Positions 13,843 through 24,289 of a DNA stretch of 45,991 nucleotides are shown here, piece after piece. Source of the stretch: Actinomycetes bacterium (GTDB lineage: Bacteria > Actinomycetota > Actinomycetes > Mycobacteriales > Mycobacteriaceae). Position numbers and translations under genes: made by a program. The DNA lies in assembly GCA_022601135.1 (NCBI GenBank), contig JAHZJB010000079.1, positions 1 through 45,991 of the forward strand. The letters run 5' to 3'. Each line of letters opens with the position of its first letter. The stretch's first letter is position 1. Below the pieces are notes generated by a model. It worked only from the letters and a program-made list of their open reading frames with translations. It did no database searches and was not told the DNA's origin.

Positions 13843-16226
13843 CACTCGCTGAGCACAGCCACGACGCACCGCCCGTCGAGATGGTGACGCTGTCCATCGA
13901 CGGCGCCCAGATCAGCGTTCCCAAAGGCACTTTGGTGATCCGAGCCGCCGAGCTTATGGGCATCCAGATCCCCCGCTTCTGCGACCACCCGCTCTTGGAC
14001 CCGGTCGGCGCATGCCGGCAGTGCCTGGTCGAAGTCGAAGGCCAGCGCAAGCCGATGGCGTCCTGCACCATCACCTGCACTCCGGACATGGTGGTACGCA
14101 CCCAGTTCACCTCCGAAGCCGCCGAGAAAGCCCAGCACGGGGTGATGGAGTTGCTGCTCATCAACCATCCGCTGGACTGCCCGGTCTGCGACAAGGGGGG
14201 TGAGTGCCCCCTGCAGAACCAGGCGATGTCCAATGGCCGCCCGGAGACCCGCTTCGAGGATGTGAAGCGCACCTTCCCGAAGCCGATCAATATCTCGTCG
14301 CAGGTGCTGTTGGACCGCGAACGCTGCGTGTTGTGCGCGCGGTGCACTCGGTTCTCCGAACAGATCGCCGGTGATCCTTTCATCGAATTGCTGGAACGCG
14401 GCGCGCTCCAACAGGTCGGCATTGCCCCGGACGAGCCGTTCCAGTCGTACTTCTCGGGTAACACCGTGCAGATCTGTCCGGTGGGCGCGCTGACCGGCGC
14501 CGCGTACCGCTTTCGGGCACGTCCGTTCGACCTGGTGTCCAGCCCCAGCGTCTGCGAACACTGCTCATCGGGCTGCGCGCAGCGCACCGACCATCGGCGC
14601 GGAAAAGTTATGCGCCGACTTGCCGGGGACGATCCCGCCGTCAACGAGGAATGGAATTGCGACAAGGGCCGTTGGGCCTTCACCTACCCGACGGTCGGCG
14701 ACCGCATCACCACACCGCTGCTCCGCGATGCTGACGGCTCGCTGCGCCCGGGCTCGTGGTCGGAAGCTCTTGCGGTAGCCGGGGCCGGGCTGGCCGCGGC
14801 CACCGGCAACGCCGGGGTGCTCGTCGGCGGGCGGGGAACGGCAGAAGACGCGTACGCTTACGCCAAGTTCGCGCGAATCGTCCTGGCAACCAACGACATC
14901 GACTGCCGGGCCCGGCAGCACAGCACTGAGGAAGCAGACTTTCTCGGCGCCCGCGTCGCCGGCCGGCCGATGACGGTCACGTACTCGGACCTGGAGAGCG
15001 CGCCGGCGGTGCTGCTGGCCGGGCTGGAACCCGAGGAAGAGTCACCCATCGTCTTCCTTCGACTGCGTAAGGCGGCGCGAAAACGCGGTCTGCAGGTGCT
15101 GTCGGTCGCGCCGTTCGCCAGCCGCGGCCTCGCCAAGTTGTCGGGCAGCCTGATCAGCTCAACGCCAGGCCTCGAGGCAGCCACATTGGACGGGTTGGTC
15201 GGCAACGAGCTGCTGACGCTGCCCGGATCGCTGATCCTGGTGGGTGAGCGGCTGGCGGCCTCACCGGGAGCGCTATCGGCGGCGGGGCGATTGGCCGACG
15301 CCACCGGCGCCCAGCTGGCCTGGGTTCCCCGCCGGGCCGGCGAACGCGGCGCGGTGGAGGCCGGTGCACTGCCGAACCTGTTACCCGGGGGGCGCCCGGT
15401 GGCCGACACGACCGCCCGCCGGGAGCTGGCCGCGGCCTGGAACGTCGACGACCTGCCCTGCGGACCTGGCCGCGACACCGCAGCGATCCTTAACGCGGCG
15501 GGCGAGGGTGCGCTGGGCGCCTTGCTGATCGGGGGTGTCGAGCTTGACGACCTGCCCGATCCGGACGCTGCGCTCGCCGGGGTGGACGCCACCCCGTTTG
15601 TCGTGAGCCTGGAACTGCGGGAGAGTGCGGTCACCGCGCGGGCAGACGTGGTGTTCCCGGTCGCCCCGGTGGTGGAGAAGGCCGGCTCGTTCGTCAACTG
15701 GGAGGGCCGGATTCGGCCCTTTGAAGCCTCGTTGCAGACCAGCGCGGTCCCCGACCTGCGGGTGCTCAGTTTTCTGGCCGACGAGATCGGCGTCGACCTA
15801 GGCTTATCGACAGCCGCGGCCGCCGCCGACGAGCGGGCCCGAGTCGGCCTGTGGAACGGGAAACGTCCGGAGTCGCCGCAGGCGCAGCCATCGCCGCCAC
15901 GCCCGTCCAGTGGCCAGGCCGTCCTGACAGGTTGGCGTATGTTGCTCGACGCCGGACGACTTCAGGACGGAGAACCGTATCTCGCGGGTACCGCCCGCGC
16001 ACCGCTGGCGCGGCTGTCGGCGGCTACCCTCGCCGAGATCGGTGTCGAGGCGGGCGAACCGGTGACCATCAGTACCGATCGCGGGGCGATCACCCTGCCG
16101 ACCGAGGTGACCGACATGGCGGACCGCGTGGTGTGGCTTCCGCTGAACTCACCCGGCTGCGCGGTTCACCGGACCCTCGGAGTCACAATGGGCGCCGTGG
16201 TGTCGATCGGACGGGGGCGCGAGTGA
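13839..16226 (+). CDS. nuoG: NADH-quinone oxidoreductase subunit G
   Basis: The product (795 aa) is the large iron-sulfur subunit. Ligand sets visible in order: [2Fe-2S] N1b at Cys48, Cys59, Cys62 and Cys76; [4Fe-4S] N5 at His110, Cys114, Cys117 and Cys123; N4 at Cys163, Cys166, Cys169 and Cys213; and the extra N7-type set Cys239, Cys242, Cys246 and Cys274, which many homologues lack. The rest is a vestigial molybdopterin-oxidoreductase domain with a Pro-rich linker around residues 680-695 and a dinucleotide-binding-like C-terminal domain. ATG 13839 overlaps nuoF. The alanine- and valine-rich central region is typical of mycobacterial NuoG. Confidence 0.96.
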   Translation: MTLAEHSHDAPPVEMVTLSIDGAQISVPKGTLVIRAAELMGIQIPRFCDHPLLDPVGACRQCLVEVEGQRKPMASCTITCTPDMVVRTQFTSEAAEKAQHGVMELLLINHPLDCPVCDKGGECPLQNQAMSNGRPETRFEDVKRTFPKPINISSQVLLDRERCVLCARCTRFSEQIAGDPFIELLERGALQQVGIAPDEPFQSYFSGNTVQICPVGALTGAAYRFRARPFDLVSSPSVCEHCSSGCAQRTDHRRGKVMRRLAGDDPAVNEEWNCDKGRWAFTYPTVGDRITTPLLRDADGSLRPGSWSEALAVAGAGLAAATGNAGVLVGGRGTAEDAYAYAKFARIVLATNDIDCRARQHSTEEADFLGARVAGRPMTVTYSDLESAPAVLLAGLEPEEESPIVFLRLRKAARKRGLQVLSVAPFASRGLAKLSGSLISSTPGLEAATLDGLVGNELLTLPGSLILVGERLAASPGALSAAGRLADATGAQLAWVPRRAGERGAVEAGALPNLLPGGRPVADTTARRELAAAWNVDDLPCGPGRDTAAILNAAGEGALGALLIGGVELDDLPDPDAALAGVDATPFVVSLELRESAVTARADVVFPVAPVVEKAGSFVNWEGRIRPFEASLQTSAVPDLRVLSFLADEIGVDLGLSTAAAAADERARVGLWNGKRPESPQAQPSPPRPSSGQAVLTGWRMLLDAGRLQDGEPYLAGTARAPLARLSAATLAEIGVEAGEPVTISTDRGAITLPTEVTDMADRVVWLPLNSPGCAVHRTLGVTMGAVVSIGRGRE

Positions 16227-17455
16227 CCCATCCCGACCCAACGTTGTTCGGCCATGACCCGTGGTGGCTGATGCTGGCAAAAGCTCTTGGCATCTTCGTG
16301 TTTCTCGTGCTCACGGTATTGACCGCCATCCTCCTGGAGCGAAAAATCCTGGGCCGCATGCAGTTGCGCCTCGGGCCCAACCGGGTGGGGCCACGCGGCC
16401 TGCTGCAGTCGCTGGCCGACGGTGTCAAACTCGCCCTCAAGGAGGGACTGGTCCCGGCCGGGGTGGACAAGTGGGTCTACCTTGCCGCGCCGGTCATCGC
16501 AGTGATACCGGCGTTTATGGCCTTCGCGGTAATTCCGATGGGCGGTGAGGTATCGATATTCGGCCACCGCACCCCGCTGCAGCTGACCGACCTGCCGGTG
16601 GCGGTGCTCTATATTCTGGCCGTCACCTCGATCGGCGTATACGGGATCGTGTTGGCCGGCTGGGCTTCCGGGTCGGTTTACCCGTTGCTGGGCGGGCTTC
16701 GCTCCTCGGCACAGGTGGTCTCCTATGAGATCGCGATGGCGCTGTCGTTCGTCGCGGTTTTCATCTATTCGGGAACGATGTCGACGTCGGGAATCGTTGC
16801 TGCCCAGCAGGACACTTGGTTCGTCTTTCTGCTGTTCCCAGCCTTCCTCGTCTACCTCATCTCGATGGTCGGCGAAACCAACCGGGCACCTTTCGATCTG
16901 CCCGAGGCGGAGGGCGAACTGGTCGGCGGCTTCCACACCGAGTACTCGTCGCTGAAGTTCGCGATGTTCATGCTTGCCGAATACGTCAACATGACGACGG
17001 TGTCCGCCCTGGCAACCACGCTGTTCCTGGGCGGCTGGCGCGCGCCGTGGCCCGTCAGCCTCGTCGAAGGCGCCAACGCCGGTTGGTGGCCGCTGCTGTG
17101 GTTCACGGCAAAGGTCTGGATGTTTCTGTTCGTGTTCATGTGGCTGCGCGCCACCCTGCCCCGACTGCGCTACGACCAGTTCATGAGGCTGGGTTGGAAG
17201 GTTCTGATCCCCGTGGCGCTCGGCTGGACGATGTTCGTGGCGATCACCAGAACCCTGCGCGATTACGGCTACCAAACCTGGGCCACCGGGCTGATCGGCA
17301 TAGGCGTGATGGTCTCCGTTGTGGCGCTGGTGGCGGGTTGGAAAGCGGTACGCGCCAGAGACCTTCGCAGGAATCCCGCACAATCCATTACGCCGGTGGA
17401 CGACGGCACCTTCCCCGTGCCGCCGATACCTGCAAAGGAGCCGACGGATGCCTAA
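16223..17455 (+). CDS. nuoH: NADH-quinone oxidoreductase subunit H
   Basis: This 410-aa membrane subunit joins the peripheral arm to the proton-pumping arm and lines the quinone tunnel. It has eight predicted helices with the signatures [19 protein letters not shown], the helix 5-6 loop [20 protein letters not shown] with its conserved acidic residues, and [15 protein letters not shown]. The start is GTG 16223, overlapping the nuoG stop; no ATG lies nearby. A hydrophilic C-terminal tail of about 40 residues follows the last helix. The last 8 bases overlap nuoI. Confidence 0.97.
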   Translation: MTHPDPTLFGHDPWWLMLAKALGIFVFLVLTVLTAILLERKILGRMQLRLGPNRVGPRGLLQSLADGVKLALKEGLVPAGVDKWVYLAAPVIAVIPAFMAFAVIPMGGEVSIFGHRTPLQLTDLPVAVLYILAVTSIGVYGIVLAGWASGSVYPLLGGLRSSAQVVSYEIAMALSFVAVFIYSGTMSTSGIVAAQQDTWFVFLLFPAFLVYLISMVGETNRAPFDLPEAEGELVGGFHTEYSSLKFAMFMLAEYVNMTTVSALATTLFLGGWRAPWPVSLVEGANAGWWPLLWFTAKVWMFLFVFMWLRATLPRLRYDQFMRLGWKVLIPVALGWTMFVAITRTLRDYGYQTWATGLIGIGVMVSVVALVAGWKAVRARDLRRNPAQSITPVDDGTFPVPPIPAKEPTDA

Positions 17456-17969
17456 GTTTCTTGAATCACTAGCCGGTTTCGGTGTCACTTTCGGGTCCAT
17501 GTTCAAGAAGCCGGTGACCGAGGGATACCCGGAGAAGCCCGGACCCGTGGCTCCGCGTTATCACGGCCGCCACCAACTAAACCGGTATCCCGATGGCTTG
17601 GAAAAGTGCATAGGCTGCGAGTTGTGCGCGTGGGCCTGCCCTGCCGACGCGATCTTCGTCGAAGGCGCCGACAACACCGACGAAGAGCGTTATTCGCCGG
17701 GCGAACGGTACGGCCGGGTGTATCAGATCAACTATCTGCGCTGCATCGGCTGCGGCTTGTGCATCGAAGCCTGCCCCACCCGGGCACTGACGATGACCAA
17801 CGACTACGAGATGGCCGACGACAACCGTGCCGACCTTATTTTCGGCAAGGACAAGTTGCTCGCGCCGCTACAGCCGGGCATGGAGCAGCCCCCGCACCCG
17901 ATGGAGCCGGGCAGCACCGACGACGACTACTACCTCGGTAACATCGGGCCCACGAAGGAGGGGCGGTGA
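17448..17969 (+). CDS. nuoI: NADH-quinone oxidoreductase subunit I
   Basis: This 173-aa ferredoxin-like subunit carries [4Fe-4S] clusters N6a and N6b. Ligands are Cys54, Cys57, Cys60 and Cys64 ([12 protein letters not shown]) and Cys99, Cys102, Cys105 and Cys109 ([12 protein letters not shown]). ATG 17448 sits 8 bases inside the end of nuoH, with AAAGGAG about 8 bases upstream, one of the clearest ribosome binding sites in the operon. The acidic, Pro-rich C-terminal tail (after about residue 135) is a mycobacterial feature. GTG of nuoJ overlaps its stop. Confidence 0.97.
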   Translation: MPKFLESLAGFGVTFGSMFKKPVTEGYPEKPGPVAPRYHGRHQLNRYPDGLEKCIGCELCAWACPADAIFVEGADNTDEERYSPGERYGRVYQINYLRCIGCGLCIEACPTRALTMTNDYEMADDNRADLIFGKDKLLAPLQPGMEQPPHPMEPGSTDDDYYLGNIGPTKEGR

Positions 17970-18757
17970 GTACTGAGATCTTCACCGCCATCGCGGACTC
18001 CGGTGGGTCAACGGGATACACGGGCGCCGGTGAAGCCATCCTGTTCTGGGTCCTGGCGGCGGTGTCGGTGGTCGGAGCCATCGGCGTGGTCGCCGCGCCG
18101 AAGGCGGTCTACTCGGCGATCGCGCTCGCGCTCACGATGATTGCGCTTGCCGTGCTCTACATTGCCCAGGACGCGCCGTTCCTCGGAGTCGCTCAGGTGG
18201 TCGTCTACACCGGCGCCGTCATGATGCTGTTTCTGTTCGTTCTGATGCTGATCGGCGTCGACTCCTCGGAGTCTCTTGTGGAAACCCTTCGCGGACAACG
18301 TGTTGCCGCGATCGCCACGGGCACCGGATTCGGCGTCCTATTGATCGCCGGAATCGGCAACGTCTCGGTGGCCGGATTCACCGGTCTGACCCAAGCCAAC
18401 GCCGACGGAAACGTCGAGGGCTTGGCGGCACTGATTTTCACCCGATATCTGTGGGCGTTCGAGCTGACCGGAACGCTGCTGATCACAGCCACCTTGGGGG
18501 CGATGCTGCTGGCCCACCGCGAGCGAATCGGACACCGCAAGACCCAGCGCGAACTGGCCGCCGAACGATTCGCCCCCGGCGGGCACCCGACCACACTGCC
18601 GAATCCGGGCGTGTACGCCCGGCACAACGCCGTCGACGTCCCGGCCCGGCTTCCCGACGGTTCGGCCGCCGAGTTGTCGGTCAGCGCGATCCTGCAGCTG
18701 CGCGCCATTCCCGCCGACGAGGACGAGGGTGCAGACGGTGACGGTGAACGCCGATGA
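17966..18757 (+). CDS. nuoJ: NADH-quinone oxidoreductase subunit J
   Basis: This 263-aa membrane subunit contains the pi-bulge helix linking quinone reduction to proton pumping. Five helices are visible, with the family segment [18 protein letters not shown] followed by [24 protein letters not shown]. The long hydrophilic C-terminal extension (about residues 185-263) is charged and found in actinobacterial NuoJ. The start is GTG 17966 in a GTGA overlap, with GGAGGGG just upstream. nuoK overlaps its end by four bases. Confidence 0.95.
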   Translation: MSTEIFTAIADSGGSTGYTGAGEAILFWVLAAVSVVGAIGVVAAPKAVYSAIALALTMIALAVLYIAQDAPFLGVAQVVVYTGAVMMLFLFVLMLIGVDSSESLVETLRGQRVAAIATGTGFGVLLIAGIGNVSVAGFTGLTQANADGNVEGLAALIFTRYLWAFELTGTLLITATLGAMLLAHRERIGHRKTQRELAAERFAPGGHPTTLPNPGVYARHNAVDVPARLPDGSAAELSVSAILQLRAIPADEDEGADGDGERR

Positions 18758-19053
18758 ATCCCGACAACTACCTCTATCTCTCGGCACTACTGTTCACCAT
18801 CGGCGCTTCGGGAGTGTTGTTGCGCCGCAACGCGCTCGTCGTGTTCATGTGCGTCGAACTGATGCTCAACGCCGCGAATCTGGCATTCGTCGCGTTCTCC
18901 CGCATGCACGGTAACCTCGACGGTCAGGTGGTGGCGTTCTTCACCATGGTGGTCGCGGCGTGCGAGGTGGTAATCGGGCTGGCGATCATCATGACCATCT
19001 TCCGCTCCCGACGCTCAGCCAGCGTCGACGACGCCAGTCTGCTGAAGCACTGA
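18754..19053 (+). CDS. nuoK: NADH-quinone oxidoreductase subunit K
   Basis: This 99-aa, three-helix subunit is homologous to MrpC. It has the conserved membrane glutamates in [19 protein letters not shown] and in the [11 protein letters not shown] helix, both needed for the proton channel. ATG 18754 overlaps the nuoJ stop. The stop coincides with the start of a dispersed repeat, leaving a 39-base gap to nuoL. Confidence 0.96.
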   Translation: MNPDNYLYLSALLFTIGASGVLLRRNALVVFMCVELMLNAANLAFVAFSRMHGNLDGQVVAFFTMVVAACEVVIGLAIIMTIFRSRRSASVDDASLLKH

Positions 19054-19079
19054 TGAGCGCTCGCGCGACGAAGAAACGA
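19051..19079 (+). repeat. Junction repeat copy at nuoK/nuoL (with 3-base insertion)
   Basis: This copy starts at the nuoK stop and reads like the 1465-1490 copy but with one t-to-c change and an extra acg (gcgcgacgaagaaacga). It occupies most of the nuoK-nuoL gap, and its ATG (19053) is not used in a long frame. Confidence 0.8.
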
Positions 19080-19092
19080 TACTGAGGCCGGA

Positions 19093-21006
19093 ATGACCGT
19101 ACCCGTGTGGCTCGTTATCGCGCTCCCCCTGGCCGGCGCAGTCATCCTGCTGCTGGCCGGCCGTCGCTCTGATCGGTGGGGTCATCTGCTGGGCACGCTG
19201 GCCGCGGTTGCCTCGTTCATTTGCGGTGCCGCCCTGTTCGTCGAGATGCTCGGCCGCGACCCGGACAGCAGGTTGATCCACGAGTCGCTGTTCTCCTGGG
19301 TTCCGGTGGGCGCACTGCGTGTCGACTTCGGCCTGCAGCTCGACCAACTGTCGATGTGCTTCGTACTACTGATCACTGGTGTCGGATCCTTGATCCACAT
19401 CTACTCGATCGGCTACATGGCCGAAGATCCCGGATGTAGAAGGTTTTTCGGCTACCTCAACCTGTTCCTTGCCGCGATGCTGCTGCTCGTGCTCGCCGAT
19501 AACTACCTCGGCCTGTACATGGGCTGGGAGGGCGTGGGGCTGGCTTCTTACCTCCTCATCGGATTCTGGTCGCACAAGCCGTCGGCTGCTACAGCGGCCA
19601 AGAAGGCGTTCGTCGTCAACCGGGTCGGCGACATCGGTTTGGCGGTGGCATTGATGGTGATGTTCGCCGCAGTCGGATCGGTCTCATTTGCCACCGTCTT
19701 CGGCGCTGCGCCCGAACTCACCGAGGCGACGTTGACCGTGATGGGGTTCATGCTGCTACTGGCCGCGTGCGGTAAGTCCGCTCAGGTCCCGCTGCAGTCC
19801 TGGCTCGGCGACGCGATGGAAGGCCCGACACCGGTGTCGGCGTTGATCCATGCGGCCACCATGGTCACCGCAGGGGTGTACCTGATCGTGCGTTCGGGAC
19901 CCGTCTTCGACCTCGCCCCGCATGCTCAAACCGCGGTGGTCGTCGTGGGCGCGGTGACCCTGCTGTTCGGCGCGGTCATCGGCTGCGCCAAAGACGACAT
20001 CAAGAAGGCGTTGGCCGCCTCGACGATGAGCCAGATCGGCTACATGGTGCTGGCGGCCGGGCTGGGACCCGTCGGTTACGCGTTCGCGATCATGCACCTG
20101 CTGACGCACGGGTTCTTCAAAGCCGGCCTGTTCTTGGGCGCCGGTTCAGTCATGCACGCGATGGACGACGAGGTGAACATGCGCCGCTACGGCGGACTGC
20201 GCAAGGCGCTGCCGATCACCTTCGCGACATTCGGGCTCGGCTATCTGGCCATCATCGGGGTACCGCCACTGGCCGGCTTCTTCTCCAAGGACGGGATCAT
20301 CGAAGTTGCGCTGGGGGCCGGCGGCGTCAAGGGCGTCATCCTGGGCGGCGCAACGATTCTGGGGGCGGGCATCACCGCGTTCTACATGACCCGGGTGATG
20401 CTGATGACGTTCTTCGGAGCAAAGCGTTGGGGGGGCGCCGGGGCGAGCGAAGCGACGGGGGAAAGACGAGGGCCGCACCCGCATGAGTCTCCCGCGGTTA
20501 TGACGTGGCCGATGATCCTGCTCGCGGTCGGCTCGGTGACCGCAGGTGGAGCGCTGGCGATCGGCGGCACGCTCGAACACTGGCTGGAACCGGTGGTCGG
20601 CGCGCATGAGATCCACCACGTGCTGCCGGTTTGGATGGTGTCGGTGATCGTTCTGTCCGTCGTGGCCGTAGGCATCGTCATCGCCTACCGCATGTACGGT
20701 TCGCGGCCGGTCCCTGAGCAGGTGCCTGACGGCTCGGCGCTGACGATCGCAGCGCGTCACGACCTTTACGGCGACGCGTTCAACGAAAACGTGCTGATGC
20801 GCCCCGGCGCGGTGATCACCGCGGGACTGGTGGAGATCGATGACGAGGCGGTGGACGGCGCAGGAAGCGGGCTGGCGGCCGTCGTCGCCCGTGTCTCCGC
20901 CGGTCTGCGGCAGCTGCAGACCGGCTTTGCCCGGACTTACGCATTGGCGATGCTGGCCGGGACGGTCCTCGTTGTCGCCGCAATCCTGGCGGTGAGCCTG
21001 TGGTGA
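19093..21006 (+). CDS. nuoL: NADH-quinone oxidoreductase subunit L
   Basis: The product (637 aa) is the distal antiporter-like proton-pumping subunit, with about 16 helices and the long lateral helix at the C-terminal end. Family motifs include [22 protein letters not shown], the [17 protein letters not shown] helix with its key Glu, VNRVGDIG, and [21 protein letters not shown] 19093 lies just after the repeat. An unusual hydrophilic loop, [14 protein letters not shown] (about residues 449-462), stands where I recall only about four residues in M. tuberculosis NuoL. Its DNA (gcgagcgaagcgacgg) resembles dispersed mycobacterial repeats. Confidence 0.96.
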   Translation: MTVPVWLVIALPLAGAVILLLAGRRSDRWGHLLGTLAAVASFICGAALFVEMLGRDPDSRLIHESLFSWVPVGALRVDFGLQLDQLSMCFVLLITGVGSLIHIYSIGYMAEDPGCRRFFGYLNLFLAAMLLLVLADNYLGLYMGWEGVGLASYLLIGFWSHKPSAATAAKKAFVVNRVGDIGLAVALMVMFAAVGSVSFATVFGAAPELTEATLTVMGFMLLLAACGKSAQVPLQSWLGDAMEGPTPVSALIHAATMVTAGVYLIVRSGPVFDLAPHAQTAVVVVGAVTLLFGAVIGCAKDDIKKALAASTMSQIGYMVLAAGLGPVGYAFAIMHLLTHGFFKAGLFLGAGSVMHAMDDEVNMRRYGGLRKALPITFATFGLGYLAIIGVPPLAGFFSKDGIIEVALGAGGVKGVILGGATILGAGITAFYMTRVMLMTFFGAKRWGGAGASEATGERRGPHPHESPAVMTWPMILLAVGSVTAGGALAIGGTLEHWLEPVVGAHEIHHVLPVWMVSVIVLSVVAVGIVIAYRMYGSRPVPEQVPDGSALTIAARHDLYGDAFNENVLMRPGAVITAGLVEIDDEAVDGAGSGLAAVVARVSAGLRQLQTGFARTYALAMLAGTVLVVAAILAVSLW

Positions 21007-22577
21007 CCTCGTTCCCGTGGCTCACGGTGTTGTGGGCGGTTCCCATGATCGGGGCGGTGTTGCTGATGCTGCTGCCCGCCGCGCAGCGCACGCTGGCTAA
21101 ATGGCTTGCGCTTGGCGTGTCGTTGGCGGTACTGGCAATCACTGCCGTGGTGGCCACCGGGTTCGACCCGGGAGGCGAGCAATACCAGTTCGTCGAGTCC
21201 CACACGTGGATACCGTCCTTCGGTACCGGTTACATCCTCGGCGTCGACGGCATCGCGCTGGCGCTGATCGTACTCACGGCAGTCCTGGTGCCACTGCTGA
21301 TCGTCGCCGGCTGGAACGACGCTCGCGACCGGTTCAGTTGGGGCGGTCGCTCGGTGCACCTCTACTTCGCGCTGACGCTGGCCGTCCAGGGCATGGTGCT
21401 CATCTCGCTGGTCTCGCTGGACATCCTGCTGTTCTACGTGTTCTTCGAGGCCATGCTGATCCCGATGTACTTCCTGATCGGCGGGTTTGGCGGGCCGGGC
21501 CGCAGTGCGGCCGCCGTGAAGTTCCTGCTCTACAACCTGTTCGGCGGCCTGATCATGCTCGCGGCGGTCGTCGGTCTGTACGTGGCCACCGCCCAGAGCG
21601 ACGCCTTCGCCGCCGGAACGTTCGATTTCCGCGAGATTGTCGCCGCCGTGGCCAGCGGTGATTTCGTCGTGAACCCGATGGTGATGCACCTGATTTTCGG
21701 CGGGTTCATGTTCGGGTTCGCCGTCAAAGCGCCACTGTGGCCGCTGCACCGCTGGCTTCCCGACTCAGCCGTCCAAGCGACTCCGGCCAGTGCGGTGCTG
21801 ATGATGGCGGTCATGGACAAGGTCGGCACCTTCGGCATGCTTCGGTACTGCCTGCCGCTGTTCCCCGACTCCGCGGCCTATTTCAGCCCGCTAGTCATCA
21901 CCCTCGCGGTGATCGGCATCGTCTACGGTGCCGTCGTTGCGATCGGCCAAACCGATGTCATGCGACTGATCGCTTACACCTCGATCTCGCACTTCGGCTT
22001 CATCATCCTGGGTATCTTCGTGATGACCAGCCAGGGCCAGTCGGGGTCGACGCTGTACATGGTCAATCACGGCATCTCCACCGCAGCACTCTTCCTGATC
22101 GCCGGGTTCCTGGTGTCCCGGAGAGGATCTCGGCTTATCAGCGCCTACGGTGGCGTGCAGAAGGTAGCGCCGGTGTTGGCCGGAACCTTCCTGGTCGCCG
22201 GACTGGCGACGCTTTCACTGCCCGGCCTGGCGCCGTTCATCAGCGAATTCCTGGTTCTCATCGGCACATTCACCCGCTACCCAGCCTTTGCGGTGCTCGC
22301 AGCCAGCGCGCTGGTGCTCTCCGCGATCTACGTTTTGTGGATGTATCAGCGAATGATGACCGGGCCCGTACCCGACGAACTGGCGGGCAAAGGAAAGCTA
22401 CCCGACCTGGTACCTCGTGAGATCGCTGTCGTGGCTCCGCTCATCGCATTGCTGCTGGTGCTCGGGGTGTATCCAAAACCTGCTCTCGACGTCATCAACC
22501 CCGCCGTGACCCACACGCTGACGACCATCGACCAACCTGACCCGGTGCCCCGGGTGGCGGAAGGCCCGGCGCGATGA
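21003..22577 (+). CDS. nuoM: NADH-quinone oxidoreductase subunit M
   Basis: This 524-aa antiporter-like proton-pumping subunit has about 14 helices. Motifs include [16 protein letters not shown], the [17 protein letters not shown] helix with the essential Glu, [22 protein letters not shown] with the Lys, and the second-half segment [14 protein letters not shown] 21003 overlaps the nuoL stop in the GTGA style of this operon; an immediately preceding in-frame GTG at 21000 is an alternative and adds one residue. ATG of nuoN overlaps the stop. Confidence 0.95.
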   Translation: MTSFPWLTVLWAVPMIGAVLLMLLPAAQRTLAKWLALGVSLAVLAITAVVATGFDPGGEQYQFVESHTWIPSFGTGYILGVDGIALALIVLTAVLVPLLIVAGWNDARDRFSWGGRSVHLYFALTLAVQGMVLISLVSLDILLFYVFFEAMLIPMYFLIGGFGGPGRSAAAVKFLLYNLFGGLIMLAAVVGLYVATAQSDAFAAGTFDFREIVAAVASGDFVVNPMVMHLIFGGFMFGFAVKAPLWPLHRWLPDSAVQATPASAVLMMAVMDKVGTFGMLRYCLPLFPDSAAYFSPLVITLAVIGIVYGAVVAIGQTDVMRLIAYTSISHFGFIILGIFVMTSQGQSGSTLYMVNHGISTAALFLIAGFLVSRRGSRLISAYGGVQKVAPVLAGTFLVAGLATLSLPGLAPFISEFLVLIGTFTRYPAFAVLAASALVLSAIYVLWMYQRMMTGPVPDELAGKGKLPDLVPREIAVVAPLIALLLVLGVYPKPALDVINPAVTHTLTTIDQPDPVPRVAEGPAR

Positions 22578-24178
22578 ACCTAGCCATGTCCCTGCCCACA
22601 CCGTCAATTGAGTACGGCCTGATCTCTCCCATGCTGATCGTGCTGGGAGCGGGTGTCCTCGGCGTACTCGTCGAAGCGTTCCTGCCTCGCCGGCAGCGCT
22701 ACGCCGCCCAGATGACGCTCAGCCTCGCCGCGCTGGTGGCGGCATTCGCCGCGGTGGTGATGATCGTCCGCGACCTGCAGGGCGGCCGCGGCGCCAGCGC
22801 GGTGCTGGGAGCGGTTGCCATAGATATGCCCGCCCTTTTTCTGCAGGGCACCATCCTGCTGATAGCGGTGCTGGGCATTCTGCTCATCGGGGAGCGCCGA
22901 ATCAAGCTGCCCGGCGAGCACTCTGAAGACGCCGAAGGCTCCGCCGAGAGCGCCGGCCTGGAGGCGTTCACACCACAGGCCTCGGCGATCCCGGGAAGTG
23001 TCACCGAACAACTGTCCACCCGGGCGGGCGTCATACAGACCGAGGTGTTCCCGCTGACGATGTTTGCGGTCGGCGGGATGTTGATCTTTCCGGCGGCCAA
23101 CGACCTGCTCACGATGTTCATCGCGCTGGAAGTGCTGTCACTTCCGTTGTATCTGCTGTGCGGTTTGGCACGACGGCGACGGTTGCTCTCGCAGGAGTCG
23201 GCCCTGAAGTACTTCCTGCTCGGGGCGTTCTCATCGGCGTTCTTCCTCTACGGCGCAGCCATGCTGTACGGCTACGCGGGCACCCTGAAACTCGACGGCA
23301 TCGCCGAGGCGGTGGCGGCGGACGCGGGCAAGCCGTCGCTGGCCCTCATCGGAACCGGCCTGCTCTTGGTCGGTTTGCTGTTCAAAGTCGGTGCTGTGCC
23401 GTTTCATTCGTGGATTCCCGACGTCTATCAAGGGGCACCGACCCCGATCACCGCGTTCATGTCGGCAGCCACCAAGATCGCTGCGTTCGGCGCGCTGCTG
23501 CGCCTCATGTACGTGGCGCTACCCGGGTTACACGCCGACTGGCGGCCCTTATTGTGGGCGATCGCGATCCTGACGATGGTGGTGGGCACGGTCACCGCCG
23601 TAACCCAGACCGACGTGAAGAGGATGCTGGGATATTCGGCGGTGGCGCACAGCGGCTTCATCCTGATCGGCGTGATCGCCGGTAACGAAGCCGGGCTGTC
23701 ATCGACCCTGTTCTATCTGTTCGCCTACGGCTTCTCCACGGTCGGAGCGTTCGCCGTGGTGGGCCTGGTACGCAGCGCGGACGGCGAGGAGGACACCGCG
23801 ATGTCGCGGTGGGCCGGCCTGGGCAAGCGTTATCCCGTTGTCGGCATTGCCTTCTCGCTGTTCCTGCTGGCCTTCGCGGGCATCCCGTTGACCAGCGGCT
23901 TCGTCGGAAAATTTGCGGTCTTCAAGGCGGCCGGTGAAGGCGGCGCCATTCCTCTGGTCGTGGTCGGCGTGATCGCCAGTGCGATCGCGGCGTACTTCTA
24001 CGTGCGCGTGATCGTGTTGATGTTCTTCACCGACCGGCCCGACGATGCTCCTGCGGTTGTGGTTCCCAGCGCGTTGACAACTACCGTCGTCGCCGTAACC
24101 GTTGCCGTCACCTTCATCCTCGGTGCTGTACCACAGCCCGTCCTGGATCTGGTGAACTCGGCCGCCCGGTTCCTTTGA
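22574..24178 (+). CDS. nuoN: NADH-quinone oxidoreductase subunit N
   Basis: This 534-aa antiporter-like subunit is the last gene of the operon. It shows the family segments FIALEVLSLPLYLLCGLARR, SQESALKYFLLGAFSSAFFLYG, GAVPFHSWIPDVYQGAPTP and MLGYSAVAHSGFILIG. A charged cytoplasmic insert (about residues 103-150, rich in Glu and Ser) lies between early helices, as in other actinobacterial NuoN. ATG 22574 overlaps the nuoM stop; a second ATG at 22586 is possible. A two-tier hairpin follows 13 bases after the stop. Confidence 0.95.
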   Translation: MNLAMSLPTPSIEYGLISPMLIVLGAGVLGVLVEAFLPRRQRYAAQMTLSLAALVAAFAAVVMIVRDLQGGRGASAVLGAVAIDMPALFLQGTILLIAVLGILLIGERRIKLPGEHSEDAEGSAESAGLEAFTPQASAIPGSVTEQLSTRAGVIQTEVFPLTMFAVGGMLIFPAANDLLTMFIALEVLSLPLYLLCGLARRRRLLSQESALKYFLLGAFSSAFFLYGAAMLYGYAGTLKLDGIAEAVAADAGKPSLALIGTGLLLVGLLFKVGAVPFHSWIPDVYQGAPTPITAFMSAATKIAAFGALLRLMYVALPGLHADWRPLLWAIAILTMVVGTVTAVTQTDVKRMLGYSAVAHSGFILIGVIAGNEAGLSSTLFYLFAYGFSTVGAFAVVGLVRSADGEEDTAMSRWAGLGKRYPVVGIAFSLFLLAFAGIPLTSGFVGKFAVFKAAGEGGAIPLVVVGVIASAIAAYFYVRVIVLMFFTDRPDDAPAVVVPSALTTTVVAVTVAVTFILGAVPQPVLDLVNSAARFL

Positions 24179-24191
24179 CCCGTCTGGTTCG

Positions 24192-24251
24192 GCGAGCGCG
24201 CGCAAAATGCCGTGCTGTGCGGCGCGCCGCCGCACAGACACGCGCGCTCGC
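24192..24251. terminator. Two-tier hairpin between convergent nuoN and tetR
   Basis: An outer perfect 11-bp stem (24192-24202 with 24241-24251) encloses an inner perfect 10-bp stem (24215-24224 with 24228-24237, 3-base loop). It is very GC-rich and symmetrical, so it can end transcription from both the nuo operon and the convergent tetR gene. Confidence 0.8.
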
Positions 24252-24289
24252 GGGGAGGGAATGGGGTGCCACGCGCGGGGAATGGAGTG

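Noticed and set aside
16166..17506. Minus-strand frame of 446 codons opposite nuoH
   Set aside because: NuoH on the plus strand is unmistakable; the antisense product is His/Gln/Arg-rich and not protein-like.
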